DNA of 64,000 nucleotides from Bacillota bacterium (GCA_023443745.1 JAEZTB010000045.1:81130-145129); one strand, 5' to 3'; counted from the first letter of the stretch, positions 8,535 to 18,771 are shown. Numbers and translations are program-made. The notes: generated by a model from the sequence alone, not told the origin.

Positions 8535-11500
8535 ATGAAAAAGAAAACAGTTGCATTTATTTTGACAGTGCTCATGCTTTTCAGCGGGTTGCCGCTTCCT
8601 GCCGGAGCAGGAACCGATGGAAACGTAACTGCTACACAGCAGCAATTTACGGACATGCCCCAGAACTATGCCACAACCGCGCTTTTAAAAGCTGTAGCCA
8701 ATGGGCTCTTGGTAGGTGACGGAAGTAGAATTTACCCTGGAGACAACCTTACCCGTGCCCAAATGGCCGTTATTATTGCACGCTCCTTCGGCGCTGCAGC
8801 AAGTACCGATCTAACCGAATTCATCGATGTTGATAGTAATGCATGGTATTATGACGGTCTGGCGAGTGCCGTTGCCATGAAGATTATTGCCGGGCATGGA
8901 AACAGGATGAACCCTAATACACCCATCACAAGAGAGCAGGTTTTTGCCATTCTCGCAAGGGCACTCAAACTTCCTCCTGCTGACAAAGCCGAAAAGAATT
9001 TTGAAGATCTCAGTGAGGTATCGGATTGGGCAAAAAAGGATATTTATGCGATGATCAATGCCGGATATGTAAATGGCGGGGATGGTAAATTACATTTGCA
9101 CCAGCCCATTACCCGGCAGGATTTTGCGGTTGTTCTAGATAATGTTGTTAATACCTATGTTCGTACAGGGGACGAGGTACAATCAGTCGAAAAGGGCAAT
9201 GTCATGGTGAACATCCCAGGCGCCAAACTGAAGGATATGACCATCCATGGTGATCTTATTCTGGGTGACGGCATAGGCAATGGAACGGTTACCCTTCAAA
9301 ATGTCAATGTCACTGGGAGAACCGTCGTACGAGGCGGTGGCGTCAATTCCATTATTATTAGCGGTGCCTCAAGGATTCCCCATCTTGTTCTTGCCAGGAC
9401 TGACGGATCTGTTCGGGTTTTGGCTAAGGACGGGGCTCAGATAGACGCAATCTATGTGGCTGACGGAAAGGGTGACGTCATTTTCGAGGGAGATGCCTCG
9501 GATATTACAATCACCGCTCCCGGTGTGAATGTCATCCTGTCCGGAAACGTCGGGAATGTATATGTGAAAAGCACCTCCAGTGTACTGGTTCAAAGAGGAG
9601 CGGTTATCAATTCAATCACCCTGTCTGCTCCTGATATTTCAGTTTCCGGTAATGGTCTTGTTCGAAATGTCACTCTAGAAAGTAAGGCTACCAATGCTAC
9701 CATCACCGTCCCCACCTCCAGTTCGAGCAACCAGACTGAGATCGTACCGGACACCAATAATGAAGCGCCGCCGGCGACGTTTCATATTGACGTGCTCACG
9801 ACTGCAAATACGATATTGACCGGCAATACCCTTAAGCTTGACTCACAGCTCATAAACAATAGTGGTGCTGTTATCAGCCAGGCGGTATGGCGTTACGAAT
9901 CTGAAAATGAAGGCATTGCGACTGTTGATGATGCGGGAACTATCACGGGAGTGAGTGTGGGAAATACCAATATCCGCATCACTACGGAGTATGCAGGTAA
10001 ATTCTTATCCACAACGATCGCCATACGGGTACTAAGCCGAGTGGTAGAAGTGGAGCAGGAGGAATTATTCACGATACAACCTGATGACGGGGGTATCAAC
10101 CAATTCCCTGATGCCTTCAAGCTCGGTAACAACATTTTTGTAACCTTCTCCAAGCATATGGACGCAGCTGTCTCAGGCGGTCTCAACGGCATGCGGATAT
10201 CAAGGGACAATGGGCTGACCTTTGACGAATATCAGGAATCGCCGGATTTCCCGATGAATGGTAATATAACAAACCTCAAAGATGGCCGCTTGTATTTTGT
10301 ACAAACCGGTTCCTCATACGGAAGGGATTGGCTGACATGCTTTTCCTGGGTTTCCGATGACCTGGGGGAAACCTGGACAAAGCGAACCGGCAGAATCACA
10401 ACGACAGGTGAGCCATTCACCCGTGTTGGAGCCGGATTCAGCTCCATAGTCTTCTGTGGTACTCCCATGGTCGAGAGCGACGGGACTATGTACAATTCAA
10501 TGTATGGCATGTATCTTCAGGACTCAAAATGGCGGGTGCTTTGGGCAAAGTCAACAGACAACGGTCTGAACTGGGAGGTTATATCCACTATCGCATCAGG
10601 ACTCCCCTCCGTTCCGCTGGATAGGGAGGCAGACGGCTTTGCTGAGCCCTGCGTCATTCGTTGCTCGGATGGCTCACTGCTGGCTGTTATGCGTACACGC
10701 ACCATGCTGCCGTTTCTGCAGTCACGCTCCTACGACAATGGCCTTACCTGGACAGAGCCTACCAAGCTGCCAAACGCTGCTGGAGGACAGATTCCGGATG
10801 CTGATGCAGGCTCTGTGTATCCAAAGCTTCTCATGTTATCAAACGGCATGCTGGCATTGAGCTACGGACGGCCTGATGTAAAGCTTCTCATCTCCGTGGA
10901 CGGCTGTGGCTACCAATGGGATTATTTAACGCTCATCTATGATGACCCTACAAACTTAACACAGTGCAGCGGAATGACCGGCATTGTGGAAACTGAGCCT
11001 AACAGACTGTTAATCGTATGCGATACCGGGGCAGTCGCGTACAGTCCTCCAGTCAAGTCCATATGGGGAAAATTCGTCAACATCCATACGGCGTCTTCAA
11101 ACATAAGGAGCTACAGTAAGGCCTATATTGAGTCCAACATTGACGAGATCCCGCTGAGCTCAGCAAGAGAAACCGTCCATCTTGTGGTGCTTGACCAAGA
11201 TGGGAGAATGCTTCTGGCTAAGGACTACTCCGTCAGCTACGCATCGGATAACACAGCTGTTGTTACGGTGGACGAAAACGGTCTGCTGGTCCCTATAGGG
11301 GTTGGCAGTGCTACTATCACGGCGACAATCAACTATCAGGGGAGCGAGCATAAGATTGAAAAGCAGATGTCCGTCATCGACGACGACATCATCACAGAGC
11401 TTGGCTTGAAGGCAGTGGAGACGGATATTCAGACAAGCGAGCAGACCCGTCTGATTGCTTGGGTAAACAATGGCCTTGGAGAAGAGGTGAAGGAGGGTGT

Positions 11501-13325
11501 CTCCTTCGTATATGAAAGCAGCGCGCCGGATATCGTATCCGTTACATCGGATGGCATCATCAAAGCAGGAAGCACGGCAGGTCGCGCGACCATAAATATA
11601 TCCGCTACAAAGGGCAGCGTTACCCTTAATGGAAGCGTGGACATCACTGTGGTACGCAACGTGGAGCAACCCATCACGTTTGAAGAGGACACAGAACTTC
11701 CCCCCGGCTTCACAACAATCTTCGGACAGGCACGCATTGAGCCTGTCGGGGAGAACAAAGTTCTTAGAGTCTTTGACGAGTCCAATACCAATGCCGCAAC
11801 GGTGGAGTTTGTTGGTACAAATACCACCACCAAGATCCTCGAGGCAATGGTCTATCCTCAGAAGCTCAGCAAGGGTTTTGTATTGCTGATGCTATCAAAG
11901 AGCGGTATTAAGGAGGTCGCCTACCAGATCAACATCACGGCGGACGGGGCGGTCAACTACTACACCGACAAGGCTTATCCTCTTCTTGGTGCGGGAACCA
12001 TCAAGCAAGGAGTTTGGTATAAATTCCGTATGGACGCCGATTGCCTTGGCCAAACGAAGCTTTACATCGACGACGAATATATCGGGATTCTCCCCTTGCG
12101 TACCGAATCGCTTGTGTCGGTTGATAGAATGCAGTTTATCGTTGGCTCCACCGCCGGAGTACAGGACATACTTTATGTAGACAATTTCACCTTCTTTGAA
12201 CCTAATGAGGAAAGTATGACGCTTTCCTCATTCACGGCGCAGGTTGACAAGACAACTCTGCCGTTGGACTCAACAGCACAAATCAGCACGCTTGCCCACA
12301 ACGTGTACGGCCTGTCTATCTTTGACGCAGAGTACTCCTTTGAATCAGTTGACGAGGGCATCGCGATGGTAGACAGTACAGGGAAGATCACTGGTGTAGC
12401 ACCGGGAGAGGTTGGTATCAAGGTGATGGCGAAAAAGGGCTCCGTGGAGCTTGAAAAGACCATCTCCATCCGGATAGTCTCGGATGCGCTTGGAAGCGTC
12501 ACAGCCGCCATCAGTAAAAATCCCATCATCGCGGGAACAACAGCAACCATCACCGCATACGCCAAAACCTCCGATGGCGAGGAAATAGACGGCGCGGCGT
12601 TTACATATGAAAGCGAGGATATCTCCGTTGCGACAGTAGACGGGTATGGCGTGGTCACAGGTGTGGCACCAGGGATCACGAACATTAACGTTTCGGCCAG
12701 CTATAGGAGCACCACCATAACCACCTCAGTCGCTTTCGAGGTGCTATCAGATGTGGAGGACTTTGAAAACTATGGGTCAGGCGAGGTGCCTGTTGATTTC
12801 ACTGCAGCGAATCTAATCGGACACGTTGCCATGGACGTCGGCTACACCGGAAAGGGCTACGAAATTTGGGACAATATCGCCGGTTCCGGTGCTACTGCAA
12901 TAACCACGATAGCAAAACCAAAATCGACGTCCAAAACCGTAGTGTTTAAGCTCAAGCAGAGCTTAAACACCGCACAGGCAGGTGTGCTTTTATTACAATT
13001 TAAGGGGGACGACGGAAAAGAAGCGTTTTACATCAAAATCAATCCCGATGGAACCGTTTACAGCTCGGCCTCCGCGGTGATTGCGGGAGCAAGCATCCTA
13101 AACAATAAGTGGTATGAAATTTCCCTCAACCTCACCGCAGGAATGCCCTCCGATATCACGATAAAAGACATGGATACCGGCGTTTCAAACACTTATACTC
13201 TACCCCCCTCCGTTACTGCCGCAGCGACAAATATCGCAAGCTTGACTATCACCTGCGGCCGCTCAAACGGAAATACGGATAAGGCCTATCTCGATGATTT
13301 CAAGTTTGTCGACAAGGCTGATTGA
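8535..13325 (+). CDS. SLH-anchored modular surface protein with sialidase-type Asp-box domain and Ig-like repeats
   Basis: Secreted cell-surface protein of 1596 aa. Layout: signal peptide (1-27, ending PAGAG); three SLH repeats (about 30-215) for binding cell-wall polymer; a stretch of short beta-helix-like repeats (about 220-395); an Ig-like Big_2 domain; a six-bladed-propeller-like region with four Asp-boxes (SRDNGLTF, SDDLGETW, STDNGLNW, SYDNGLTW); two more Big_2 domains; a LamG-like module; two Big_2 domains; and a second LamG-like module. The Asp-boxes suggest a sialidase/BNR fold but do not prove glycosidase activity. Ribosome site GGGGG precedes the ATG. From about 10.0 kb the gene looks richer in G+C than its 5' part. 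Confidence 0.85.
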   Translation: MKKKTVAFILTVLMLFSGLPLPAGAGTDGNVTATQQQFTDMPQNYATTALLKAVANGLLVGDGSRIYPGDNLTRAQMAVIIARSFGAAASTDLTEFIDVDSNAWYYDGLASAVAMKIIAGHGNRMNPNTPITREQVFAILARALKLPPADKAEKNFEDLSEVSDWAKKDIYAMINAGYVNGGDGKLHLHQPITRQDFAVVLDNVVNTYVRTGDEVQSVEKGNVMVNIPGAKLKDMTIHGDLILGDGIGNGTVTLQNVNVTGRTVVRGGGVNSIIISGASRIPHLVLARTDGSVRVLAKDGAQIDAIYVADGKGDVIFEGDASDITITAPGVNVILSGNVGNVYVKSTSSVLVQRGAVINSITLSAPDISVSGNGLVRNVTLESKATNATITVPTSSSSNQTEIVPDTNNEAPPATFHIDVLTTANTILTGNTLKLDSQLINNSGAVISQAVWRYESENEGIATVDDAGTITGVSVGNTNIRITTEYAGKFLSTTIAIRVLSRVVEVEQEELFTIQPDDGGINQFPDAFKLGNNIFVTFSKHMDAAVSGGLNGMRISRDNGLTFDEYQESPDFPMNGNITNLKDGRLYFVQTGSSYGRDWLTCFSWVSDDLGETWTKRTGRITTTGEPFTRVGAGFSSIVFCGTPMVESDGTMYNSMYGMYLQDSKWRVLWAKSTDNGLNWEVISTIASGLPSVPLDREADGFAEPCVIRCSDGSLLAVMRTRTMLPFLQSRSYDNGLTWTEPTKLPNAAGGQIPDADAGSVYPKLLMLSNGMLALSYGRPDVKLLISVDGCGYQWDYLTLIYDDPTNLTQCSGMTGIVETEPNRLLIVCDTGAVAYSPPVKSIWGKFVNIHTASSNIRSYSKAYIESNIDEIPLSSARETVHLVVLDQDGRMLLAKDYSVSYASDNTAVVTVDENGLLVPIGVGSATITATINYQGSEHKIEKQMSVIDDDIITELGLKAVETDIQTSEQTRLIAWVNNGLGEEVKEGVSFVYESSAPDIVSVTSDGIIKAGSTAGRATINISATKGSVTLNGSVDITVVRNVEQPITFEEDTELPPGFTTIFGQARIEPVGENKVLRVFDESNTNAATVEFVGTNTTTKILEAMVYPQKLSKGFVLLMLSKSGIKEVAYQINITADGAVNYYTDKAYPLLGAGTIKQGVWYKFRMDADCLGQTKLYIDDEYIGILPLRTESLVSVDRMQFIVGSTAGVQDILYVDNFTFFEPNEESMTLSSFTAQVDKTTLPLDSTAQISTLAHNVYGLSIFDAEYSFESVDEGIAMVDSTGKITGVAPGEVGIKVMAKKGSVELEKTISIRIVSDALGSVTAAISKNPIIAGTTATITAYAKTSDGEEIDGAAFTYESEDISVATVDGYGVVTGVAPGITNINVSASYRSTTITTSVAFEVLSDVEDFENYGSGEVPVDFTAANLIGHVAMDVGYTGKGYEIWDNIAGSGATAITTIAKPKSTSKTVVFKLKQSLNTAQAGVLLLQFKGDDGKEAFYIKINPDGTVYSSASAVIAGASILNNKWYEISLNLTAGMPSDITIKDMDTGVSNTYTLPPSVTAAATNIASLTITCGRSNGNTDKAYLDDFKFVDKAD

Positions 13326-13344
13326 GTGAGTCTATCTATTTCAC

Positions 13345-13398
13345 GAGGACGGTTTTCTCGCTTCCTTAAGTTTACTGGGAAGCAAGAGAACCGTCCTC
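13345..13398. repeat. Imperfect 21-bp inverted repeat (GAGGACGGTT family)
   Basis: GAGGACGGTTTTCTCGCTTC (starting 13345) pairs with 13378-13398 with two mismatches and a 12-nt loop. It could end transcription of the SLH gene, but no clear T-run follows. From memory, similar GACGGTTCTCTT palindromes are scattered in many clostridial genomes, so this may be a REP-like mobile repeat. Confidence 0.6.
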
Positions 13399-13408
13399 TT
13401 GCTTCCAC

Positions 13409-13437
13409 TTGATAAAACTCCAGAAATGCTTTATAAT
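13409..13437 (+). promoter_or_regulatory. Promoter for tRNA-Ser
   Basis: TTGATA (13409-13414) and TATAAT (13432-13437) have a 17-bp spacer. Transcription would start near 13444, about 17 bp before the mature tRNA. Confidence 0.8.
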
Positions 13438-13460
13438 AGTGATTCAAACAACCCATTTAC

Positions 13461-13550
13461 GGAAGAGTGGTTGAGAGGTCTAAGGCACCGCACTCGAAAT
13501 GCGGAGACGTGGGAACGCGTCCGTGGGTTCAAATCCCACCTCTTCCGCCA
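13461..13550 (+). tRNA. tRNA-Ser (anticodon CGA)
   Basis: A 90-nt class II tRNA. The acceptor stem GGAAGAG pairs with CTCTTCC, followed by G discriminator and an encoded CCA. The anticodon stem CCGCA/TGCGG encloses loop CTCGAAA, giving anticodon CGA, which reads UCG. The long variable arm (GACG-TGGGAA-CGCGTC region) and the T-arm GTGGGTTCAAATCCCAC are typical of serine tRNA. Confidence 0.97.
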
Positions 13551-13552
13551 GC

Positions 13553-13596
13553 TCATCCCCTAGGATTTGATACAATCCTGGGGGATGATTCTTTAT
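13553..13596 (+). terminator. Terminator downstream of tRNA-Ser
   Basis: TCATCCCC-AGGATT pairs with AATCCT-GGGGGATGA (13553-13588), followed by TTCTTTATA. It lies 2 bp after the tRNA CCA end. Confidence 0.75.
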
Positions 13597-13659
13597 AGGC
13601 AAGCGGCTGAATTTGCCCGCGTTTTGCACCGCGGATTATGTATTCGGAGAGGTTTCACT

Positions 13660-14238
13660 ATGCAAAGTAAAAAGGCAAACCCTTTTGATGAATGTCCTGT
13701 TTATGAGACCGAACATTTTATTTATAGTTTCATAGATGAGAACGACGCGGAAGATTTGTTTGCGTGCTACTCTGACCCTGTCACTTTGAGCCACATGAAT
13801 AACGATAACTGTAGTGGTGAATTTCGATGTGCGTCCATTGATGTTATGAAAGACGCGATACGGTGCTGGCAAGAGGAGTATGAACGTCGTACTTTCATCA
13901 GATGGAGTATAAAAGACAAGGATACTGGCAAAGGGATCGGAACTATTGAAATCGCTCCGTTGCCATGGGGAAAATGGTTCTTTGGAAAAGAAACGCCTAT
14001 CGGGATTTTAAGGATCGATTTATTGTCCGTTTATGAGCAGGAGGCAAATTTTGTCGAAATTATCAGGTTGCTGGCTTCTGAACTGGCAAATGACTTTGAA
14101 GTTAGTCAAGTTATCATGAAAGCACCACCGGACGAGCTTAGCAAAGTCAATGCTCTTGCGACAAATCAGTTTCAACCTTATGGAAAAGGGGCATTTCGAT
14201 TTGAACATTACTTCGTAAAAACCATCACATCATTATAG
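13660..14238 (+). CDS. GNAT-family N-acetyltransferase
   Basis: About 192 aa with GNAT (RimJ/L-like) features: an N-terminal strand-helix unit ending in SDPVTLSHMNND, a central GKGIGTIEI strand, and a C-terminal alpha/beta core. The acceptor substrate is unknown. An open frame extends to 13567, but it would run through the tRNA terminator; the ATG at 13660 has GAGAGG 7 bp upstream and matches family length. It is monocistronic and closed by a hairpin at 14259. Confidence 0.72.
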   Translation: MQSKKANPFDECPVYETEHFIYSFIDENDAEDLFACYSDPVTLSHMNNDNCSGEFRCASIDVMKDAIRCWQEEYERRTFIRWSIKDKDTGKGIGTIEIAPLPWGKWFFGKETPIGILRIDLLSVYEQEANFVEIIRLLASELANDFEVSQVIMKAPPDELSKVNALATNQFQPYGKGAFRFEHYFVKTITSL

Positions 14239-14258
14239 GTGTTAGTTCCATCATTTGC

Positions 14259-14284
14259 GCCATCCGAAAGGGTGGCACTTCTTT
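14259..14284 (+). terminator. Intrinsic terminator after the GNAT gene
   Basis: GCCATCC (14259-14265) and GGGTGGC (14270-14276) form a 7-bp stem around a GAAA tetraloop, followed by ACTTCTTT. Confidence 0.7.
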
Positions 14285-14329
14285 ATGCCAGTTGATATTG
14301 CAAATTTAGGTGATATTCCAAAACACCAG

Positions 14330-15634
14330 TCATCTCTTGAGCCCTAAATCCGTGTTATTGTAAAGATAGCTTTCAAGACTTTCAAACATGAGCTGTCCAC
14401 GAACGGGTTTATAGTAAACCCCTGCAATCTCAGTGAGAATTTCCTTATCCTCTGTTTCATAAAAGTTTATGGTAATATTGTCCGCTTCTGTTTTACCCAT
14501 TGTGCTTGTCATGACTAAGTGGCTCCCCTGGCCATCCGTTTTCTCTGCACGGTAGTAGGATAGAATTTGCATCAGTCCTTCCCTTGACCAGGCGGGATTC
14601 TCACAAAGAACTTCATCTCCGTTGGTTTGGTTCCGAATAAAAAGATAGGAAATTTCATCTTTATTAAAAGGTATGAGATCGGATAGACGGGGGTATATAC
14701 TGCCCTGTTTGTATAAGGATTGAACGGCAGCACTCAACTCTTCTGATATGGGAATATAGCCACCAAAGGTATAGGCCATATTGACAGATGGGTAGAACTG
14801 CATATGAAGGGCCATGCCGTCTGCAAAAATGAGGTTGATGGGTACCCGATAGCTTGATTGTTTAGAAGATTGATCCATTTCACCGTAGTTCCGAAGGGAT
14901 AAGCCCGGAATATCCTTGTTCATAAGAGAAATCAGGTCAAGGTCCTCCGATGTATGCATCCATGCGCCATTTTCCTCATCGCGCAGTTCCACTGAGACGA
15001 TTTCAGGACGATCCGACAGCATACTGAAGACTTCTGCCATGGTAAGATTAAGCGGCTCATCGATATCGGATACATGCTTACGGCAGCGATAAAATGGTGC
15101 ATAGGAACCACCAAAGTTAACGAGAATGGCACTTTTCCTGTCAACATTTCTTATTTCATAAACCTCAGTACCAACATCATAAGTACTCGAAAAATCAGGC
15201 GGTGTACCCTTATAAACCTTTCCTTTAAGGTCTAGGGTCACTTCACCCAGCTTATTTCCTTTCATAGACACATAATCATTTTGGTCGGACAAGCCCATTG
15301 AATATCGCAGCCACTCAATGGGCTCATAAGCATATCCGTCCAAATAGACCACTGAAATATAGCTGCCGAAATCTTTAGACTTTTCAGCTATGATCTCAAA
15401 TTTTTCAGCCTTGCTCTTATCGGAAGCTTCTAGTCCTGGCTTATTTAGTATAGCCGGGATTAGAGTGATGCTTATAACGATCAGAAGAGACAGAATGGCC
15501 AGTACAGGTGCCAGGCGTATGGCTCTACTGCCGCTTCTACGATTTTCCCCCTTCAATGCAGTCTCCATCTTTGTCTGAAAGTCTTCTCCGGCCTTTATCT
15601 TATTCATTGCTGACTGGTAGTTTTCCTTAAACAT
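14330..15634 (-). CDS. Putative membrane anti-sigma factor paired with the ECF sigma gene
   Basis: A 434-aa single-pass membrane protein. The N-terminal ~45 residues are cytoplasmic and charged, one TM helix lies at about 46-65 (VLAILSLLIVISITLIPAIL), and the rest is extracellular. No zinc anti-sigma (HxxxCxxC) motif is seen. The ATG at 15634 lies inside the end of the sigma gene (8-bp overlap) with GGAGGAG just upstream, so the two are coupled; that arrangement is the main reason for the call. The extracellular domain is not one I can name and may sense a wall or envelope signal. Confidence 0.6.
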   Translation of the reverse strand: MFKENYQSAMNKIKAGEDFQTKMETALKGENRRSGSRAIRLAPVLAILSLLIVISITLIPAILNKPGLEASDKSKAEKFEIIAEKSKDFGSYISVVYLDGYAYEPIEWLRYSMGLSDQNDYVSMKGNKLGEVTLDLKGKVYKGTPPDFSSTYDVGTEVYEIRNVDRKSAILVNFGGSYAPFYRCRKHVSDIDEPLNLTMAEVFSMLSDRPEIVSVELRDEENGAWMHTSEDLDLISLMNKDIPGLSLRNYGEMDQSSKQSSYRVPINLIFADGMALHMQFYPSVNMAYTFGGYIPISEELSAAVQSLYKQGSIYPRLSDLIPFNKDEISYLFIRNQTNGDEVLCENPAWSREGLMQILSYYRAEKTDGQGSHLVMTSTMGKTEADNITINFYETEDKEILTEIAGVYYKPVRGQLMFESLESYLYNNTDLGLKR

Positions 15635-16112
15635 CAAACTCCTCCTCCAATTTTGATTTCAGAATGATGCGCGCCCGATGGAGTTGTGAAGCTACAGTTG
15701 AGGCCTTTCGTCCCAACAATTGTCCGATTTCCAATACGCTGTATCCCTCAATATAGAATAAATGAATAACACTTCGATATTTAACGGGCAGCTGCTGTAC
15801 AGCACTCAGTACATTGTTTTCCTCAGGTGTAAAGGGGACGTCATACTCCTCCAATGGTTGAGTTTTTACGAACCATGAAGACCTTAAACGATTTTTGCTG
15901 AGATTGATGGCAACTCGAAGCAGCCACGCCTTCCGATGTTCCTCATTTTCAAAAGTCGGTTGGCGATCCATAAGCTTTACAAAGGTATCCTGAGCAATCT
16001 CCTCTGCATCATGAATGTTCTTTACATATGAAAAACACACTCGAACCAGCATGTCTGCATATCTTGACACGGCCTCCATAACAGAATCGTTCGTACGCAA
16101 CGATTCACCCAT
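15627..16112 (-). CDS. ECF-type RNA polymerase sigma factor
   Basis: 161 aa with sigma region 2 (RYADMLVRVCFSYVKNIHDA, then EEIAQDTFVKLM) and region 4 (LPVKYRSVIHLFYIEGYSVL, then a helix-turn-helix ending STVASQLHRAR). This is the group IV layout with no region 3. The upstream open frame is longer, but the ATG at 16112 preceded by AAGGGGGCG gives the normal family length. The co-transcribed downstream gene is its likely regulator. Target genes are not evident in the window. Confidence 0.92.
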   Translation of the reverse strand: MGESLRTNDSVMEAVSRYADMLVRVCFSYVKNIHDAEEIAQDTFVKLMDRQPTFENEEHRKAWLLRVAINLSKNRLRSSWFVKTQPLEEYDVPFTPEENNVLSAVQQLPVKYRSVIHLFYIEGYSVLEIGQLLGRKASTVASQLHRARIILKSKLEEEFDV

Positions 16113-16151
16113 TGAAACGCCCCCTTTGACAGTAATACAATTTATATCTGC

Positions 16152-16180
16152 ATTATATTGCATGTTAATTAATATTTGAA
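16152..16180 (-). promoter_or_regulatory. Candidate promoter of the ECF sigma operon
   Basis: On the minus strand, TTCAAA (16175-16180) and TATAAT (16152-16157) are 17 bp apart, 40 bp upstream of the sigma start. It is a housekeeping-type promoter; no ECF-type AAC/CGT pair was recognised. Confidence 0.5.
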
Positions 16181-16276
16181 AATTATTTTTCAGCAAGCTA
16201 ATGTTGTATAATAAAGCCATATTGCAAAATCTTCCGATTTCATGCCAATCCTTCAATGGGAAGAAAGGAAAAATAC

Positions 16277-18737
16277 ATGTCAAATATTATCATTAAGGGT
16301 GCCAGAGAAGGAAACCTGCAGGATATTTCATTGGAGATACCCCGTGATAAGCTTACCGTTTTTACGGGGCTTTCGGGCTCCGGCAAATCCACGTTGGCTA
16401 TTGATGTTATTTTTCAGGAGTGCCAAAGACAGTATTTGGAGGCAATGGGGCTTCAGGGGTTAAATAAGCCAAAAATTGATTTTATACGAAACTTATCCCC
16501 GGCTATTATGATTAAACAGATTGAATCCAACAAAAATCCCAGGTCTACTGTTGGGACACTTACCGATATTTATACGGAGCTCCGGATGGTTTATGAAAAG
16601 CTGGGAGTTCGGACCTGCCCCTGCTGCAATGAAGTGATATCAGCCGCAGAATGCAAGGAAGAGGTTGAAGGCGGACGGAGACTTCAAGGTGTTTATGACA
16701 TGCAACCGCTGCAATCACAGGATGGAGAAGCTGACCAGGACCCATTTCTCCTACAACACGCGGGAAGGGGCCTGCAAAACCTGTCAGGGACTCGGAAAGG
16801 CTTTGTCCATTAACAAGCATGCTACTGTTCACGAAGTTCTGTCGTTGGAGGAGGGCGCTGTTGACTTTTGGGAGCAAAAATATAAGGAATATCAAATTTC
16901 ATCTTTATATAGCGCTTTCCTGCATTATCGCATTCCGGTTGAGGCCAACACACCGGTCGCAAACTTTAGTAACATTCAAAAATCCATCCTTTACCATGGA
17001 GTGGAAAATGATGATGTAATAAAGACATTCCCAGAGGTACTTCCACCGAAGACTGTTGCCGCAGGCAGGTTTGAAGGTGTTTTCTCTACGCTTTGGAGGC
17101 GAATGTCGGAGAAAAAGGGCGAAGCAAAACAAATTGATCATTATTTCGATTTTGAAATCTGTCCCGCTTGCAAGGGAGAACGTCTGGAAGAGCCAAGCCG
17201 CCGGGTAACGGTTCAGGATACCCGCCTTCCGGAGCTGTCGTTACTGTCTTTAGAAGATTTATATGCCTGGATAATCAAGCTGGAAGGTTCTTTGAACCAC
17301 GTCAGCCGCATTCTTGTGGAATCCTATTTACTAGATCTGAAAACAAAGATCCAGAGGCTTCTGAATGTCGGGCTGGGATATCTTTCTCTTGACCGTCAAA
17401 CCATTACCTTGTCCGGCGGCGAGCTTCAAAGGGTAAAGCTGGCTGCCGCTTTGGATTCGGATTTGACAGGCATCATTTATATCATGGATGAACCCACCAT
17501 TGGCCTGCATCCCAAGGATACCCAGGGAATGATCACCATACTGAAAAAGCTGCGGAATTTGGGCAATACCGTCATCATCATTGAGCATGACCCGGATGTT
17601 ATGCGGGAAGCCGATTATATCGTGGATATCGGCCCCGGCTCCGGAAAGCATGGCGGTAAAATCATTGGGACAGGGACACTAGAGGAAATCAAAAAGCTGG
17701 AAGCTTCGGCAACAGGGCTTTACTTGAGAGAAAAACCACAGTATAGAAAAGAGCTCAGAAAGGGAACCGGCGAGCAAATCCGGATTAAAAATGCCGACTT
17801 GTATAATTTAAAGCATATTGACGTTAGTTTCCCGGTTGGATGCCTAATTTCCGTTACAGGCGTTTCGGGCTCAGGAAAATCCACATTAGTCTTTGAGGTG
17901 CTAGCAAAATCAGGAAAGACAAAACAAGCTGAAAGCAACATCATATCCGGAACTGAATGCTTCGACCAAATTGTCACGATAGAGCAGTCTGCCATTACCC
18001 GAATGAAGCGCTCAAATGTTGCCACCTATTCCGAGGTATACACGGAGATTAGAAAAATCTTCGGAGGGCTGAAGGAATCCCGGGATAAAGGGCTATCAGC
18101 CAAGCATTTTTCCTTTAATACACCGGGGGGCCGCTGCGAAAATTGTGAGGGCCTGGGGCATGTCATAAGCAATATGCTGTTTTTTGAAAACATAGAAGCG
18201 GTGTGTCCCGTTTGCGGTGGAAACCAGTTTAACGACGAGGTTTTATCTGTCAAATACAAAGGGTTCACCATAAAGGACATTCTCCATCTGTCAGTTGAAG
18301 AGGCGCTTTCTACCTTCAATAAACACCCTGTAGTCCATAGAATTCTAAAGCTGCTCTTTGACGTAGGATTAGGTTATTTAGAGCTTGGCCAAACCCTGAC
18401 AACCCTATCCGGCGGCGAAGGCCAGCGTTTAAAATTAGCCAAGGAACTGATTAGCAATACCGGCAGACACAGCTTGTATCTGATGGATGAGCCTACCACC
18501 GGCCTGCATCCGGCAGATGTTGAGAATTTTCTATTGCTTCTCAATCGCATTGTGGATTCGGGAAACACTGTCATTGTCGTGGAACACAACCAGCAGGTTA
18601 TCAGAGCCTCCGACTGGATTATCGATTTGGGCCCCGAGGGCGGGAAAAACGGAGGGCAGGTTGTATTTGCAGGGACGCCCCTTGAAATGTTGGAAAAAGC
18701 GTCAACCCCTACGGCCGATTGCCTGAGAAACTCTTAA
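16277..18737 (+). pseudogene. UvrA-like ABC excinuclease subunit, interrupted by one frameshift
   Basis: Type II UvrA-like DNA-binding ATPase with two ABC modules. The first part (from ATG 16277, ribosome site AAAGGA) holds Walker A GLSGSGKST and the Cys pair CPCC, then runs out of frame after 16665 and stops at 16813. The +1 frame continues at once with KADGDFKVFMTCNRCNHRME and runs to 18737 with a second Walker A GVSGSGKST, LSGGE signatures, Walker B motifs and the CENCEGLG zinc module. Removing one base near the aaggcgg at 16668-16674 restores about 820 aa. UvrA2-like proteins of this size often lack the UvrB-binding domain. It is either a real inactivating mutation or a sequencing error; the rest of the gene is well conserved. 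Confidence 0.85.
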
Positions 18738-18771
18738 GCGCAGGCGTGGCACTATTTCCAAAATAGAGCAG

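Noticed and set aside
13567..13659. Longer N-terminus for the GNAT protein
   Set aside because: The extension overlaps the tRNA-Ser terminator and lacks a ribosome site, while ATG 13660 has a good one.
16660..16680. Programmed +1 frameshift in the uvrA-like gene
   Set aside because: There is no slippery stop-containing site or internal ribosome-like spur as in prfB, and UvrA proteins are not known to use recoding; a mutation or error is simpler.
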